Source: Liolophura sinensis
Lineage: Eukaryota > Mollusca > Polyplacophora > Chitonida > Chitonidae
DNA length: 64,000 nt
Direction of reading: 5' to 3'
Assembly (NCBI RefSeq): GCF_032854445.1
Contig: NC_088305.1
Span: 3,881,152 to 3,945,151 of the forward strand
The notes beneath the pieces are model-generated. The model had not been told where the DNA came from, made no database searches, and saw nothing but the letters and a program-made list of their open reading frames with translations. This document shows positions 39,501 through 54,500 of this stretch, piece after piece. Each line of letters begins with the position of its first letter. The first letter of the stretch is position 1. The translations under genes and the position numbers were made by a program.

Positions 39501-42500
39501 GGTTCATGATACAGCTAGTGAGCGAATACTTCATACACTGTAAACTTACTCACCGTTCATATCTCTTGTGTCCAGGTTCATGATACAGCTAGTGAGCGAA
39601 TACTTCATACACTGTAAACTTACTCACCGTTCATATCTCTTGTGTCCAGGTTCATGATACAGCTAGTGAGCGAATACTTCATACACTGTAAACTTACTCA
39701 CCGTTCATATGTCCAGGTTCATGATACAGCTAGTGAGCGAATACTTCATACACTGTAAACTTACTCACCGTTCATATCTCTTATGTCCAGGTTCATGATA
39801 CAGCTAGTGAGCGAATACTCCATACACTGTAAACTCACTCACCGTTCGTATGTCCAGGTTCATGATACAGCTAGTGAGCGAATACTTCATACACTGTAAA
39901 CTTACTCACCGTTCATATCTCTTATGTCCAGGTTCATGATACAGCTAGTGAGCGAATACTCCATACACTGTAAACTTACTCACCGTTCATATCTCTTATG
40001 TCCAGGTTCATGATACAGCTAGTGAGCGAATACTCCATACACTGTAAACTTACTCACCGTTCATATCTCTTGTGTCCAGGTTCATGATACAGCTAGTGAG
40101 CGAATACTTCATACACTGTAAACTTACTCACCGTTCATATCTCTTATGTCCAGGTTCATGATACAGCTAGTGAGAATCTGCAGAGCTTCTGTATTCCCAT
40201 TGTACGCCTGTGGGAGAGAACAATCTGGCTTCATCAGTACAGCGATGGACAGCTGTACGAACATGGCATGTTTAGTGCCACAAATAAATCATTTCTGGTG
40301 TCATTTTCATAACAAATGTATGCATTAATTTAACTGAAAAAAGTGTTTTAAGATTTACACTTATAATACAAACTGTCAACAGGTTTACAGCCTAAAACGC
40401 TGCAGATTAACTTCTGGATTCCAAAATGAAGATATAATGGAAATTACAGCTTCCTATACATTTGTGTAGACGTGCGCATTTGTTAAACCTTTATACCCAT
40501 CATTAGAAAGAAAGAAAGAAATACATATCACGGCATCAGGCAATCAAAGGGAGGTAACTCACGGCTAGATGTAGCGGCGAGTAGGCTGCTCCAACAGGTA
40601 ACAAGTCGGTCGGGGCTGCATCCATTAACTGAAACATAACAAGCATACATCACAAGTTAATATTAAATAGCAGTACATATACACATGTGCGTCATGTCTA
40701 ACATACACCAGAAACCATACGCGGACAGGGAACCTGTAACTTTCCCTGCTCTGACTTTGTCCGGCTTTGCTCAACCAAGTATGTGTGGTTGTTGGCACAG
40801 TTAAGTCAAAAAATGCCCTAAGTTGTGACCAAAAGTATATACCAGATGAAAAATCATTAAATACTATCCTGGAAAATAGTTATTTTTTAGAATTACTCTA
40901 AGTGAGTAAAATGGTGTTAAAAGATCACCTTTTACAGTGGTCTGTTCTGACCCAGAGGGTACTCTGTCACATCAATACTTTTTGCCTGAAATAATTTGTT
41001 TCACGATCAAATCAGCAAATGCATTCATAGATCTGTATGTATATGCAATTTAAATAATGAAATGTGGCAGTCTAATGAGTATGAAGTAGCAAAAACCTTA
41101 CGTGATGTCACTGGTCCCATTGTGGTCAGAATAGCCCACCACAGAACAATAGTATTACAGAATCTGAAGACTGCCAATATTTCATGACAACCTACAATAT
41201 GCCTTGTGTATACATGTAAACTGTGGGAACAATTTGAAGAATGTGGTCACCAGATCCACCCTCACCATTTCTAAGGCAAGTTTACAGGTATGGCCGTTGA
41301 GGGCTGCATAATGGATGGCGTTGTATCCCTCATTGTCGCGAACGCCAGGGCGAGCATCATGTTTTAAAAACAGTTCCACAACCCTGTGAACAGAAAAGCA
41401 GAAAGTTTCGACAGACTGCATAGAATAGAGTTATCAAAAACCCAAAACAGTCCTTGAATATGATCATAAAATTTTAACGCTTTGTAAACGGTCTCAAAAT
41501 GTGTCATGGATGCCCAGCTGCATTTTTAACCACCTGACATGCCTTTTGAGATACCAGCTGTAACACTTTACGTTCACCTTAACTTTTATTGTTACGTACA
41601 TCAGAGACTAAAACATGAATTCTGTAACTTACGGGAAGTAACTTTGACACAGGCCATCAATGACAAGCCTAGAAATAGGTTCCTGACATCCCTGACAACC
41701 TCTCCCCTCCTTTTGGAGAAAGTGGAGAGATCCATTTTGTCCATGTTACATAACACTGGAGTGGAACCAAGTTTCTTACAGCAGGTTTGTTCCAATATTG
41801 TTTAACACAGATGACACAGGGTGGATCACGGGACTGACGGCACTTCCCCAACCACAGTACTAATGTATATTCATATCAAAAGAGAGAGCTGTAAAAAGAA
41901 CTGACTTAGCTTCCCCATCCGCTGCGGCTGCATAGTGCAATGGTGTACAGCCTCTTTCATCTGTGATGTTCAGGTCGCTCCCGGCAACCATCAGGATCTG
42001 AGCACAGTGTTTGTGGCAGTTAGCTGCAGCGTAATGAAGCGGGATCCTGAAACAGGTAATAGACAACAGGTAGATAACAGCGGTTAAAGGAGAAGAGACC
42101 TTAAAAACCTGACACTATAGACTGAAAAGAGCACATTTTTTTGTATCTGGTGGTGCCTGTTGCATAATTTTGCGATTTTCCATCGCCATACTAGTAAAGC
42201 CTGAAAACGGCAAAGCTGGCATAAATCGCTGAGTCCATCACATCCTCCACCTTCAACACCCTGTAATTTATGCTTGGGGTTTGTTGTCTCTCAGCCAATG
42301 ACAGTCGTTAAAACTGCCGGCTTGTTCATGTAAACTCGGAACCATACGTCCAACATTCCGGTGTCCCGATCGACAAGCGGAAAAAAACTGTACTGTTCAC
42401 AACCTTCTGGGAAGGAGAATTCTACCTGAAATGTACGAACTGCACTTCGGTGGTTTCCTACAGCAATTCTGCTCCTAACACAGAAGAGTTCAGGACTAGT

Positions 42501-45500
42501 TCTTAGGCAAACTGGAGTCGCCCACAGCAGATTTTGGCACTGACTTTATATTTTTATCAACTTGAGGTATATTTTAGAATTTTTTCTCATGGCATGCACC
42601 GACGAGGAAATACATACTCTTTTCAATGGAAAATTTAAATTTTCTTCTCCTTTAACTTCTAAAGATAGGGCTTCATCAGGTCTCAGTGCTCAGTCACAAT
42701 TAGCAAGTTAGGCCAAAGGCAGAGACTGTAAGCACTGCCAAAAACAACTAAGCATAAACTGATATTGCCATTATAAATACATGCAACAAGTAAGTCTCCC
42801 ACCCCACTTCCCACCCAATGCAAAACAGCTAATGTTATGATCCTTCCAGGGCATGTGCTGCTCCCTCCATTCACCTTACATCACTTCCACCACCAGACTG
42901 GTTTGGCTTAGCCTCACCACTAGTGTCCTTTTGCAGGAACTGTTTAATCTGCATTCGTTAATAAAATTGTTTCAAGGGTTGATTAGAATCATATTGTGCA
43001 TACTTCTGATAGGGAGAATGAAGGTGTATTGTTAGAAACAAAGATTAAGACAAAGTTTTTCTGTTTGATGACATCACTTCCTGCCTCTTCATTGTGACCC
43101 CAATGACCTCGGCATTGTTCCAGATTTCTCTACAAATTTTTGCCAGTGGTGGCAACGATATAAAGTGAACATTAGTGAGCTAATGTAGGCATATATGCAT
43201 CAACAGAGTATCCCACCTAATGTTCCAAAAGTGTATATATTTTTTTTATTCTTGTGAAACCACAAAAATGAACAAAGTTCTGTAGTGGATTACCTCCCCT
43301 CCTTGTCCTGAAGTCCAAAGTCAGCTCCTATTGCCAACAACAACTCCACACACTCTACATTTCTGAAACCACATAGGAGAGCATGAAAACCAACCGAATA
43401 TTCAAGTACACTTTTAGTCGGTTGTGGATATTATTGTGATATTGTGAAATGGGATATTCCAGACAGCTTTTCTCCTCAAATTCAAAGTTTTATTAATTGG
43501 ATTCTCCGTCTTGATTTGAATGTTTGTTAATACCAGGCTCACTAATTTTAGGCATAAACCACGGACCTTTGGCAAGTCATCTAGCTTTCTCAAGGCAATG
43601 ATTATCAGAATCAGGGCCCAGTTCCACAAAGATGTCGTACATGTATGATAATTACACATATAGGACAATGGTACGGTAATAATGACACAAAAAATATCAT
43701 TCCCCAAATGTACGATAAAAAAACTGGGCCCTGGTTAGGATGTCCATATATAATCACAAATAGCTTTCCATTGTACTCCCACATTGCAAGATTGCCCTAA
43801 AGTTGTTATCTCCCTTTAATCACCACTTACCCTCCACAGGCAGCTGCATGCAGGCAGCTTCGACCGCTGTCATCAGTTGTGTTCACGCTGAAGTGGGTCA
43901 TCGACACCAGCAGCCGTTTCACGCAGTCGGCGTAGCCGTTCAGCGCTGCCATGTGCACCGGCATCATGCCATTACAACCTCGTCTGGCAACATCAACATG
44001 AGACACTGTGAAACTCTCAGCAGATAAGAAATGGCAGAGTGATCATTTAGATAAAATATATACTGGCAGCACTCCAAACCACATATCTTTTGGATGATTG
44101 GCCGATTAACAAAGTAAATGTAGCCTACAGGGTAATTGTACACTTGTAGAAGTCTAATTACACGAACTTTTTGTAAGACCACCTGAATGGTCTTACATCT
44201 TGCCAACATCAAGATCTGGAAAACTGTGGCTGTATTTGATTGGCTTAACCCTGTACTCAAGGATATTTCACTTATATAATGGAGGGAGGAAACCCATGAC
44301 TATCGGCAGGTTGCTGTCAGACCTTCATATGTCGAAAAACTGTGGAGGCAGCTACAAATATTAACCATATGTTGAAGATAAAAAATATCAAAATGGCAAA
44401 GTCTAATTCATTCAAAGTGTAACTTTCAACTAAACCCTAATGGTCACATTTTATGATTTTGTTAAATTCTGCGAGCTGCAATGACACTAGGACTGTCCTT
44501 GATATGTAAAATCATCTTGTGGGACTAGCTGTAGGACAAGGAACGTATATCTACAGAGGAAGGTCTCATACATTGTGTTCATCAAATGGTCTTAGGCATA
44601 CAGGATGCAGGAAAAGATACAATAAAGTGAAGGGCATGGTTATAAGGAACACACACACACAAAAAAAAATGTGAAAACACATGAGAAGAAAATTTGACAT
44701 TTTTTAATAAGCCCTGTATTATGTGCATATTTTCCTTCAACAGTCGCAAATATTCAGGCTCTTCCCCCCCAACAAAGTTTGCAACTGAGAGCTATCACCA
44801 TCACCACTGCTGGCTACATAATTTGTGCACTGATTGATGGGGCCGTGTGAAAACTGTCAATTAAAGCCATCTTTACGCCCGAAGAAAAAAAGCTGATTGG
44901 TACTTTCATATGCTGGAACACATCATACACTATGTATTAAGAAATAAGAAAACAATTGTTTCATGTGTCATGTAATCATCCACAGTCCATACCTGTTGGG
45001 ATTGGCTCCGTTCTCCAGCAAGGTGGTGATGAGCAACTCATGGCCGTACCTGGCCGCCACATGGAGCGGGGTGTTCCCCATCTTGTCACACGCCTCCACC
45101 TCTGCATCTGTCATGTGCAAAAACAAAGTCGCTTAAGTACATTACGACTGATGGATGTTAGCTGAGTTACTTCTACCAGTATTAAAGTTGGATTTCGTTT
45201 TGTTGACCATTAGACACCTATACAAGACACAAACTAATCAGCTCTTATCTTAAAACTCACTCAGTGCCCTCTTCTCATGTCTCGGAATTAGTTTTTATAT
45301 AACTATGAATGTTCAACATACAAAACAACAAATACTGCAACGCTAATGTGACGTTCCAACCACAAGCCTCCACAAAATAATTCCATGTATCAGTTTATCC
45401 TTATTAAAACTGTAGGTCTGAACAAGGTCGGTGAAGAAAACATTTGCCATTGTACTGCTGTTTCCTTTTTTAAATATATTTACACCCGAAATCAATGCAC

Positions 45501-48500
45501 TTGATGCAGTTTTAATCTGAAGAGTTATTTCAAGGGAGAGAACTCTAGTAAAATTTCCTTCTAGTGTACCTCACTAACTATAATTTACAGCTTGCTAAAC
45601 ATACACCTGTACAAGAACTTTCATTAAAGCTACTTTAAAATCTATAAAATTTTGTATAAATACATATTTTTTTCTACTGTCACACTCCAGTTTGAAACAT
45701 GCGGTTAGATATACATGCCCTTGAGAGGACACCTTCCCCCATGCAACTCTCTACTGTGTAAATACTGTAATGAACACGGGTAGCAAAAACCACACAGCAA
45801 AATTATAGCAGAGCACAATTCTGGGAGATGTTCTGTGGCAGATTGGGCCGCAAACTAGCGCGCATGCATCCCACACATTCTGGTAGAACAGTGCAATAAC
45901 ATCTTCAGGCTAAACTGCCACATATCCATATCATATCAAGAAGGGCTGTAGCTTTGGATGACTCCCGGGGCAAGGCCTTACTTCGTCACATTTTCTTACA
46001 TATGATATCTTCTGTTTCTGTTTAATTTGCCACATTTTGTCCCAAGCGATATCTTACACTTTTCAAATGCTGTGTTTGTTTAACTTGTTCTCTTTCGTCA
46101 TATACAGATATATATATACAGGCCTTGAAAGCCACATGGCATTTTACACTAAACATGTTTAACCAGCTGCCATTCTATGTATTCACATATATAGTTTTAA
46201 CATAACATCAGGACAAGTTATAATATAATACAATAACTGAACACATAGGAAAGATTTTCTCCAAACAAGGACAACGCTAGCATCACTAAGTGTCAGACGC
46301 TGAAAAGTCTTACTAGTATATGGCTCCAGCTGCCCATTTCTGCTCTTACAAATCCTGAAGTTCGGGAAAATCTTACAAAGTTTGCTCACCGCATTTCCAT
46401 GCAAAACATAAATACTGGACTTCATTACAGCTAAAATCACCTTATTTTGAGATCAGATCCTGCAAACATACAGAAACTGAATGTTTGGGTATTAAAACTG
46501 ATCAAGGAATGCATCCTCAGCTCTGAAATACTTTACTGTAATTCTTCAAACTTTTCGCATGTTTGCAAGGTTTTTATTCAAGCATATGCGGGAGACGAGA
46601 TGTTCTTTCATATGTGAAAAGGTTGAGGAATTGAGCTAATATCTCTGTATGCAGGATATATACATGTGTGGTTTGAATCAGAGCTATCAGATCCACCTGC
46701 ATAAAATCTACACACATCTACTCCACATTTTAACCAACACAACATTATCTTATTGTATTTAATCATTTAAATACATATAAATTCTATCTTCATAATATAA
46801 TTTTTATAATAAAAAAAATATGGCCCATTGATATACTTGGTACTGTATCTTTTAGCAATATAAGAAACAAAAAGTTTCCAAACTGACATAATGTTATGCA
46901 AACTGGAAGAAAAGTTTCATTTTTATACACACTCTGCCTTTACCAAATTTCTTAAGGTACTTTGGTGCCAGTCATTTAAAGTTAATACTTAAAGTGTTTT
47001 GAACCATAAAACAGCAGAGGGAAATTCTTAAAAGTCTATTTCTTCCTTCAAATAAGAAAATGAAAACTTCAAACACATTAAACTAAAATTTAGGTTGTAT
47101 GTAAAATTTACTTGCAATCCAACATGATCGTAGTCAAACTGTCGGTAACAGTCAAAATGTACACAAATTTTGTTGCTAGGTAAAACAGTGATGTTATCAA
47201 AGTCTCAGTGCCATGCCACAAAGTGTTCCTTCTAATTTACAATTTTACCCAGCATATCTCAAACTTTCAAGGCGGCATAGAGGTTTTGCATACAAACATT
47301 TTACTGATACACATCAGAATGATGTCTTCTGAGAGCCGTTAAGTCAGTGAATGAGAGACAATGAAAACTAATATTTTTATTGGTGAACCATCATATTTTT
47401 GTTCAAGTTATTTGTTACTGACATTTAATATAACTTAGTTTGATCACTGAATTTTTTGGGAGCCTGCACTATTTCTGGAACTAAGATGGCTATCATATGG
47501 CCCTGGTAGTTGATGTCAAATTTAATACTCGAGTATACTGCCCTTGTGTTACGAAAAAAGAACATGTTGCTTATTAATTGTTGAAAAATAGGCTTCCTCT
47601 AACAAGCAATAATGCCAAAACAAGATTCTGAAATGATCTCTGTACACGAGTTGTACATATATGTAGTCGATTCCTCATTTTAAACCTATCATATGGCCTC
47701 AATTTTTCATCTTCCCGAGAGCAGCTTGAGTCAACTGTTTCCTGGTTTGAGTATTTGGGCCTAATGCATTTAAATTACCAGTCGCATTAGAGAGCTCTTG
47801 TCCATCAACCTCTGACACAAGGCTGCTCCCACAGCTTTCCAAGACACAGAATTTGATAGCATTTTATCTCACATCTCATATTCATTTCCCTTCATCATAA
47901 ACAACCTACATGTAATTATATGTATGAGTATTTTCGATTCATGTTCACAGCTGCTACTTTTGTTTTCTTTACATCTAAAACATAAAAAGGAAGGATTGTG
48001 ATTAAGAAAAAACAATATCAGATTTATGTCCCCTACAACTAAGATACCGCAAGGGGGCCATTTTTTTTCTTAAGTTTTCAAACGCAATTACGGGATAAAC
48101 CTTCGCTAAAAATCAGTATTCTTGTTCCAAAATACAAAAAAAAAAATTTTCTTTCCAATACACAATTTTGTTGTTTATGCACACAGAACTATGGATTTGT
48201 TAAAAAAAACACAAAAACTAAAAAATTGATATTCTGAGAATTGGCAGAAAAATCAGATGCCTGATTTAAGATGTTCATGTAACTGAGGCGGAGTTTTGCC
48301 CTAGTCTGGTATAAGGTAACATGTAAAACTGAACAGCTCACCATGCTCTGTTAGAGTCTGTGCTCGGGTAAATCTACCATGCAAAGCAGTCATGTGTAGA
48401 GGGGTACGCCCATCCTCACACTGAAAAACAAAACCAAGAAAGTAGGACCAAACAAGAAATCACCAAACCTTCCCTGCTGATATTTGGAGATGGCCCCTCA

Positions 48501-51500
48501 CTCTCTCCGCATGCAATGCCCTGTAGAGATGGGTTAAAGGTTTAAATGATTAGATGCATGAAAACGCACTCTGCTTCCTCTACTGCAGACTTCATATACT
48601 TGTATAAGTAATGGTGAGGATGATAATATAGGTTAGAGACTTGTTCTGGGCTTCAGAGTCGTTGGCAAACAGTGTCCTTGATTTTTGGATGACCGTACTC
48701 AACAAACATTTAGTTATTGCAATAAAGAGATATTTCGTGTCCAAACCAGTTTATCTTAAAAACAAGTGATAAGTGTCGAGATCTAAGTTGTAAAAAAATA
48801 TTGGACTATATTAAAACCGCTGTCGTTAGTTTTGGAGGATAACATGGTAACAAGTTTCCTTAAGGCATGCCTGGTTTGTCGTCGAGCAAGAACACTTGAC
48901 GTCCGCCATCGCTGACCTATAACCACAGATGACGTCATCACATACTTAAATTTTAACGCGCATAATGTTGTTCCCGGGCAACTGTCTTCCCCGATGTCAT
49001 ATCTGCCTGATTCGTCATCAGATGAGGAATAGTATCACGTTACAACAGAAAAATTTTACACAAACAGATGAGGGCTCTTCATAAATAGGGATCAAATATT
49101 GTAATTCATCGTAAATCTTTTTGAACCGTGGTGAGAGCTGTGTTTTACCTTTCCTTCACATTATTCTAATATTTGCACCTGGTTTCTCTTGGCACTGAAT
49201 AAGCACTTTAGGCACTAAATCCATCGACTGGAGGTTCTCCCAGAAAATGCTCACTCCACTAAAAACCTACTTGCAGACACAAAGACAGGATGTTCCCTTA
49301 AAATTTTGGACAAATATTAGTAGTGGTGAAAGTAGAATATTACATTTCTTTACCAGCCTTTTGGAAAAGTTAAGATATGAGTATGCTGTTCATAAGAGAG
49401 TCGAACCATGTGGGAAAAAAACAGAAACTCAATATTCCTGCTAGAGTTACATATATATTGGCTAAAATGAGCAGACCAGGTGTCCCAAATTTTAGAAGAA
49501 ATAGGGCATGTTAGTCTTTCACACAGAAAATTTTGACGGATGATTCAATCGATCATTACTGTTACAAAAATAACATTGCTAATGTTTGCAAGCTATTCTG
49601 AAGTCACAAAAAAGTCTCTCACCAACTTGTACTACAAGGTTATCACATCTGAAAGCACTGAAATCGAGTCTAATGAAATATGATGTTAACACACTTTCTC
49701 AGAAAATGCTACGGATGATGTACTTGAGATAAAGGTGGGGGGGCGGGAGGGGAAGGTCAAAGGAAAAAAGACAGATTTTAAGGAGGAGGTATTTCGTCTG
49801 AAGCAAACAAATGCAGCTAAAGATATGTCTAAAGAAAGAAACATATCCACCAGAGACGAACTGCATTCATGATTTGACCATTTGCATAAAGGAGCATTCC
49901 AGAGTCTAACGTTACATTACAAATGGTGTCAGAAAAAGTCAATACACTACACAACTGACGATACACAAGGACCTGCACAGTGCAGGTGCTGTGGTTTGCT
50001 TAGAAACAAATAAAAACTGTATCAACATGAAGAAATAATATATGAAAACAAAAGTGCCTTTATATAAAAAAAATAAACCCTTAAACTAATGGATGCCCGT
50101 GCATATATATATATAGGAGAAATCAAAATTGGTAACTTTTGTAGTCATGGGCGGCATATTTCAGTAAATTGTGAACAATTAAAAGCAGGAAAATTTCTTT
50201 TTGGATTAAAAGAAATCAGATTCATACTCCTTTAATAACTATCCTCATACTTCTTAGGATTCTCTGCGCATACGTGTCTCTGAAGTGCATTACTGTACAC
50301 AGATGGCAAATTTCAGGAGGTAAATACTGTATGTAATCAGCACAAGATAACTTTAAATATTATTCTTTTTTTCCATCAAATTTTTCCTTTTATTTATTTT
50401 TTTTTTTTTGGACATAAATTTCTAAATCATTACACTGTGTCTATAAATGTACATGTAAAAGGTTTTTCTTGAAAAAGTGGACCATTTATCTCTTTATTGT
50501 GAACACCCATTTCTTTTCCGCTGTTTGACACGAATATCAATACCCAGGTGCTAAGTGATGTAATACACGATACTGTAATTCTTCCACCTTTTCGCATGTT
50601 TGCAAGTTGTTTATTTCAAGAACATTCTGAAGGCATTATTCAGTATGGACTGATAAAATTATACTTTCTGTGAAGCCCTGAAATTGGCCAATCTATCCAA
50701 TCTGGTTTTGTCTCCAAAATCAAATTAAAAATGTGCCTACACTGCCCTGAAGGTTGCTCTTTCATATGCGAAGAAAGTAATTAGGGTAGATATAACATGT
50801 GTTTGGCTGACATCTGTACCACCACCCGTACAACTGCACAACATGCCCAATGCTCTCATCTCATGACGCGTCAACCGGATATGCACTCACAGACGCCGCG
50901 GGCAATACTAACTTGTATACGACACAGTCACAACTTCCGGGTCACTTTTTTCTTCACCCAAATGAAGCATTATATTCACCTACAGTGTTCACAAAATAAC
51001 ACACAAGGGCATTTACATGTACATATATATATACAAATTATATATTATATATACAAACTGAAATGAATTAAAATTTAGGTCACATGAGTTTCAACGCTTA
51101 CAATGTTCTTTCACTCCAATACATTTGCACACCTTTTTTGCAAAATTCAAAGACATATGTGCACCTAATAACACATTAATATTTAACATACAACATTCGT
51201 GAAATAACTCACCTAATTAGTGAAAGTACAGGTGGACAGATAAAAAGGATTATTTTGTGTGAAGAAATGGGTGAACTGATTTACTCATTTGATAAAACCC
51301 ACAACGACGAAAACCACCACTCACTATAGCATATCTTTGTTTTCTGACAGCAGTTTGAAACCTGTTGTTTCTATCAACCAATACAGCATAACAGTTTGTC
51401 AGGCTTCATAGATGGAAAAAACTTGCTACATAAAAAAAATAACTCACTTTTTGCATACATTTAACTGCTGATCTACTTGTACAAGGAAACTGTTACCTGG

Positions 51501-54500
51501 ACTTTTGTTTTGGCTCCTTCGGACACTAACATCTCCAGACAAATTCCCCCATGTGTGGAGGCTGCAGCGTAGTGTAGAGGTGTCTGAAAAAACACAGCCA
51601 TCAGATATCTTAAAGCTTGTCACAGAAGCATTCAATTGGTTTCATTTACTTATTTTATTTCATTGTTCTACTCAGGAATATTTCACTTATTAGGGCAAAA
51701 CCACTGACCTTTGGCAAGTTATTGATGAATACAATTGTTCACTACATACTGTACAAGGTTGCACACCTTATTGTGGGATGATTAGTTGTCTTTAATGAGG
51801 ACACACAAAGCAAGATCAACCATTTATTGTCACCAAGCCCCAACAATCAGTGAAATTTAAACATTTTATGCACAGACAATATTAAACCATACACATTTTA
51901 ATAAGGCTGGACTAAATTACCTCCCTTAAGGTCACTTTTCCGTTAAATATGTGCATTTTCAGAGTAAGCTGTGGTTGGGAGGGACCTCAGAAAATGGGCA
52001 AACGGCAAGCTTCTGAGATAAAGCGGCATAAACTAGTTGAAAACCTTTTTAATTTGCAAACTGATTTGGAAAGCCTAGAAATATTTTTTTAATCTATTTG
52101 TAGGTGATTTTAAATCCTGACCCTGCAGAAATACAATAAACAGCGAAATGTTATGCTCAAAAACATATACTTCATTTAAAATCTCTTGATATTTCAGCGA
52201 CTCTCAAGGGCTGATACAATGTTTTATCACATTCTGTTACCGAAAAAACCTACATACAGCATGCTTTGATAGATGAGGGTCCCACTTCTTGTAGTTTCAC
52301 GACTTTAAAGCTAGTCTGGCGTTACGTCATAGACACTGTTGTGTAACAAGGAAGGTAATTTAGAGCAGGCCTATAGTACAACATAGTTCATATTTCTTAT
52401 TCTACACCCTTATTTGAATGTACAAAGACTAACAAATGAAAACATCAGTGCTGAATATTCTTCTAAATTTACAGAGATGAGTCTGGTGAATACCAAAAAA
52501 TCTGTTCTTGCACAACTAAAAACTCTCAACAAGCTTAAGTTTTTTTTATGTGTTGAATCAGTCCACGGTTGGAATATTGTAACATAATAAGCAAATGCTT
52601 GCGGTTTCATGACAATGACGGATTTTCAAAGGAAATTATGCGAACACATTTTTCTATTTAACAAGTCATCTTAAAATGGAACCATTTTGGAAACACTCGG
52701 TACAACATCTGGTTTTTGTTTTCACTGCATAAGATATTCACAAGACAAGGAGGCCAAATATCACAGTATAGGTGTTACCAGGCCTTTGTTGTTAACGGCG
52801 TTGATGGACGCCCCAAACATGAGCAGCTCCGTGACAACTGTGTCCTGACTGTTGAGACAGGCCACATGAAGTGCGGTGTTCCCGTAACAGTTCACCGCGT
52901 CTACCTCCACGCCCAGCTCTAACAGCAGCTTCACTACAGACACCTGACCACTGGTCACACTGGCGTGGAGCGGTGTGTACATCTGAGAAGAGAAAACATC
53001 ACGGTAAAGTAGAGATACAAGGGCATAACATAATTTACCTATACTCTAGGGCCCCCTAATCGTTTTACGCTTTACATATACGATGAAATATTTCACTTGT
53101 ATGATGGTTGCCAGCATTATGGTAGGAGCAAACCCCGAAGGAAACCGAGCAGACACCGGAGGAAACTAACCAGACCCCGGAGGAAACTAAGCAGGCCCCG
53201 GAGGGAACATGCACTATTCATATATGCACACCTCACCCTAACTGTTTTAAAAATGGGAGTATTAGACACCATATGAAAAACTGTGTGTCTGATTTTGGTT
53301 AATTTAAACATGCCTTCACACATTTTCATTTAAGGTATGTAAGTAACTGTAAATTACACATCAAAATCATAGATCAATTGTACATTTTTTCAAGAAATAT
53401 GCAGTTTTAGTTAAAATTGTTCCCAGTGTGAGCCCATTGGCCCTTTTCCAATATCCGTGGATCTGGGGAGAATGGGGATAGCTGGAAAATCTCACTACCT
53501 GTCCATTTTTACAAACAGGGGTAGAAATGTTTATTTAAAACCACCTGTCACAGAGATAGGTAGATTTTTTTTTTTTTTTTTGCACCTGTCACCTACAGGT
53601 ATATAAATGTTCCCATCAGTCTGAATTTTAGAAAGACTATAATTTGTGAAATAGGCGAAATTATTTTCTGTCAACATCGCCAACCTGGTGAAGCCATATA
53701 AGTCTACTGTGTTACAAGAATACTTGGTTTCAGTAGCATTTTCCTTCTTATTCAATATTCTGTCGTGACCGGGACTTCTGCACAGTCAATCATCAAGACG
53801 AAACTTATTTTCGGGGGCTCAGTCCGTACTTGTGTACGCATGCGCTTCCCATTCAAGGGAAACTGAAAAAAATCATCTGGTCTGTATGCGTTTAGATTTA
53901 TGTGCATGAATCTTGAGTTGCTCCCCTTTACACCTGTGCCGTCATGCCTAGTCCTCGAGCGCGAAAAGTTAGCAACGCGGTCCTAAAACTGTACACTTTT
54001 GGGCAATAGGAAGAGGCCAGAACAATTAATTTCATATTTTATTATTTATTCCTTTGACTGGTGTTTCACGCTGTACTCAAGAAGATTTGATCTATATGAC
54101 GATGGCCAGTAACTTGTACTAACTATAGATGTGATGGCGAGAGACTCCTGAGTCATTTGTGACACTTCAATTTTTGATTGATTCACAGCTCTGCATTGAC
54201 TGTTCTCTAGTTCAGTCTGACTGTCGTTGTTCGTTTCATCATAACTGTGGATTCTGGCAAAAAAGTGTCAGGAAAAGTATTTTTGCAGATCTAATTTTGC
54301 CGATAATTGAAGCGGGTCCTTCAACGTTGAAGATACGTTTGGTCTCGGAATTGAAAGCGTAAATACAATAGGTCCATTGACGACGTCCTTGTGAACTAAA
54401 TGACGTCCTAACAGTGATGACTTGTTCGGGCAGAAAATGACGAAGTCTTAAGACAACATTTTGATTATGGGAACGCCAAGTAAATCTACAGACTTCACAA

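Noticed and set aside
44956-45165. Plus frame opposite exon V8 (and similar frames opposite V5, V4, V9 and V17)
   Set aside because: Antisense shadows of GC-richer ankyrin exons; the minus frame matches the family residue by residue.
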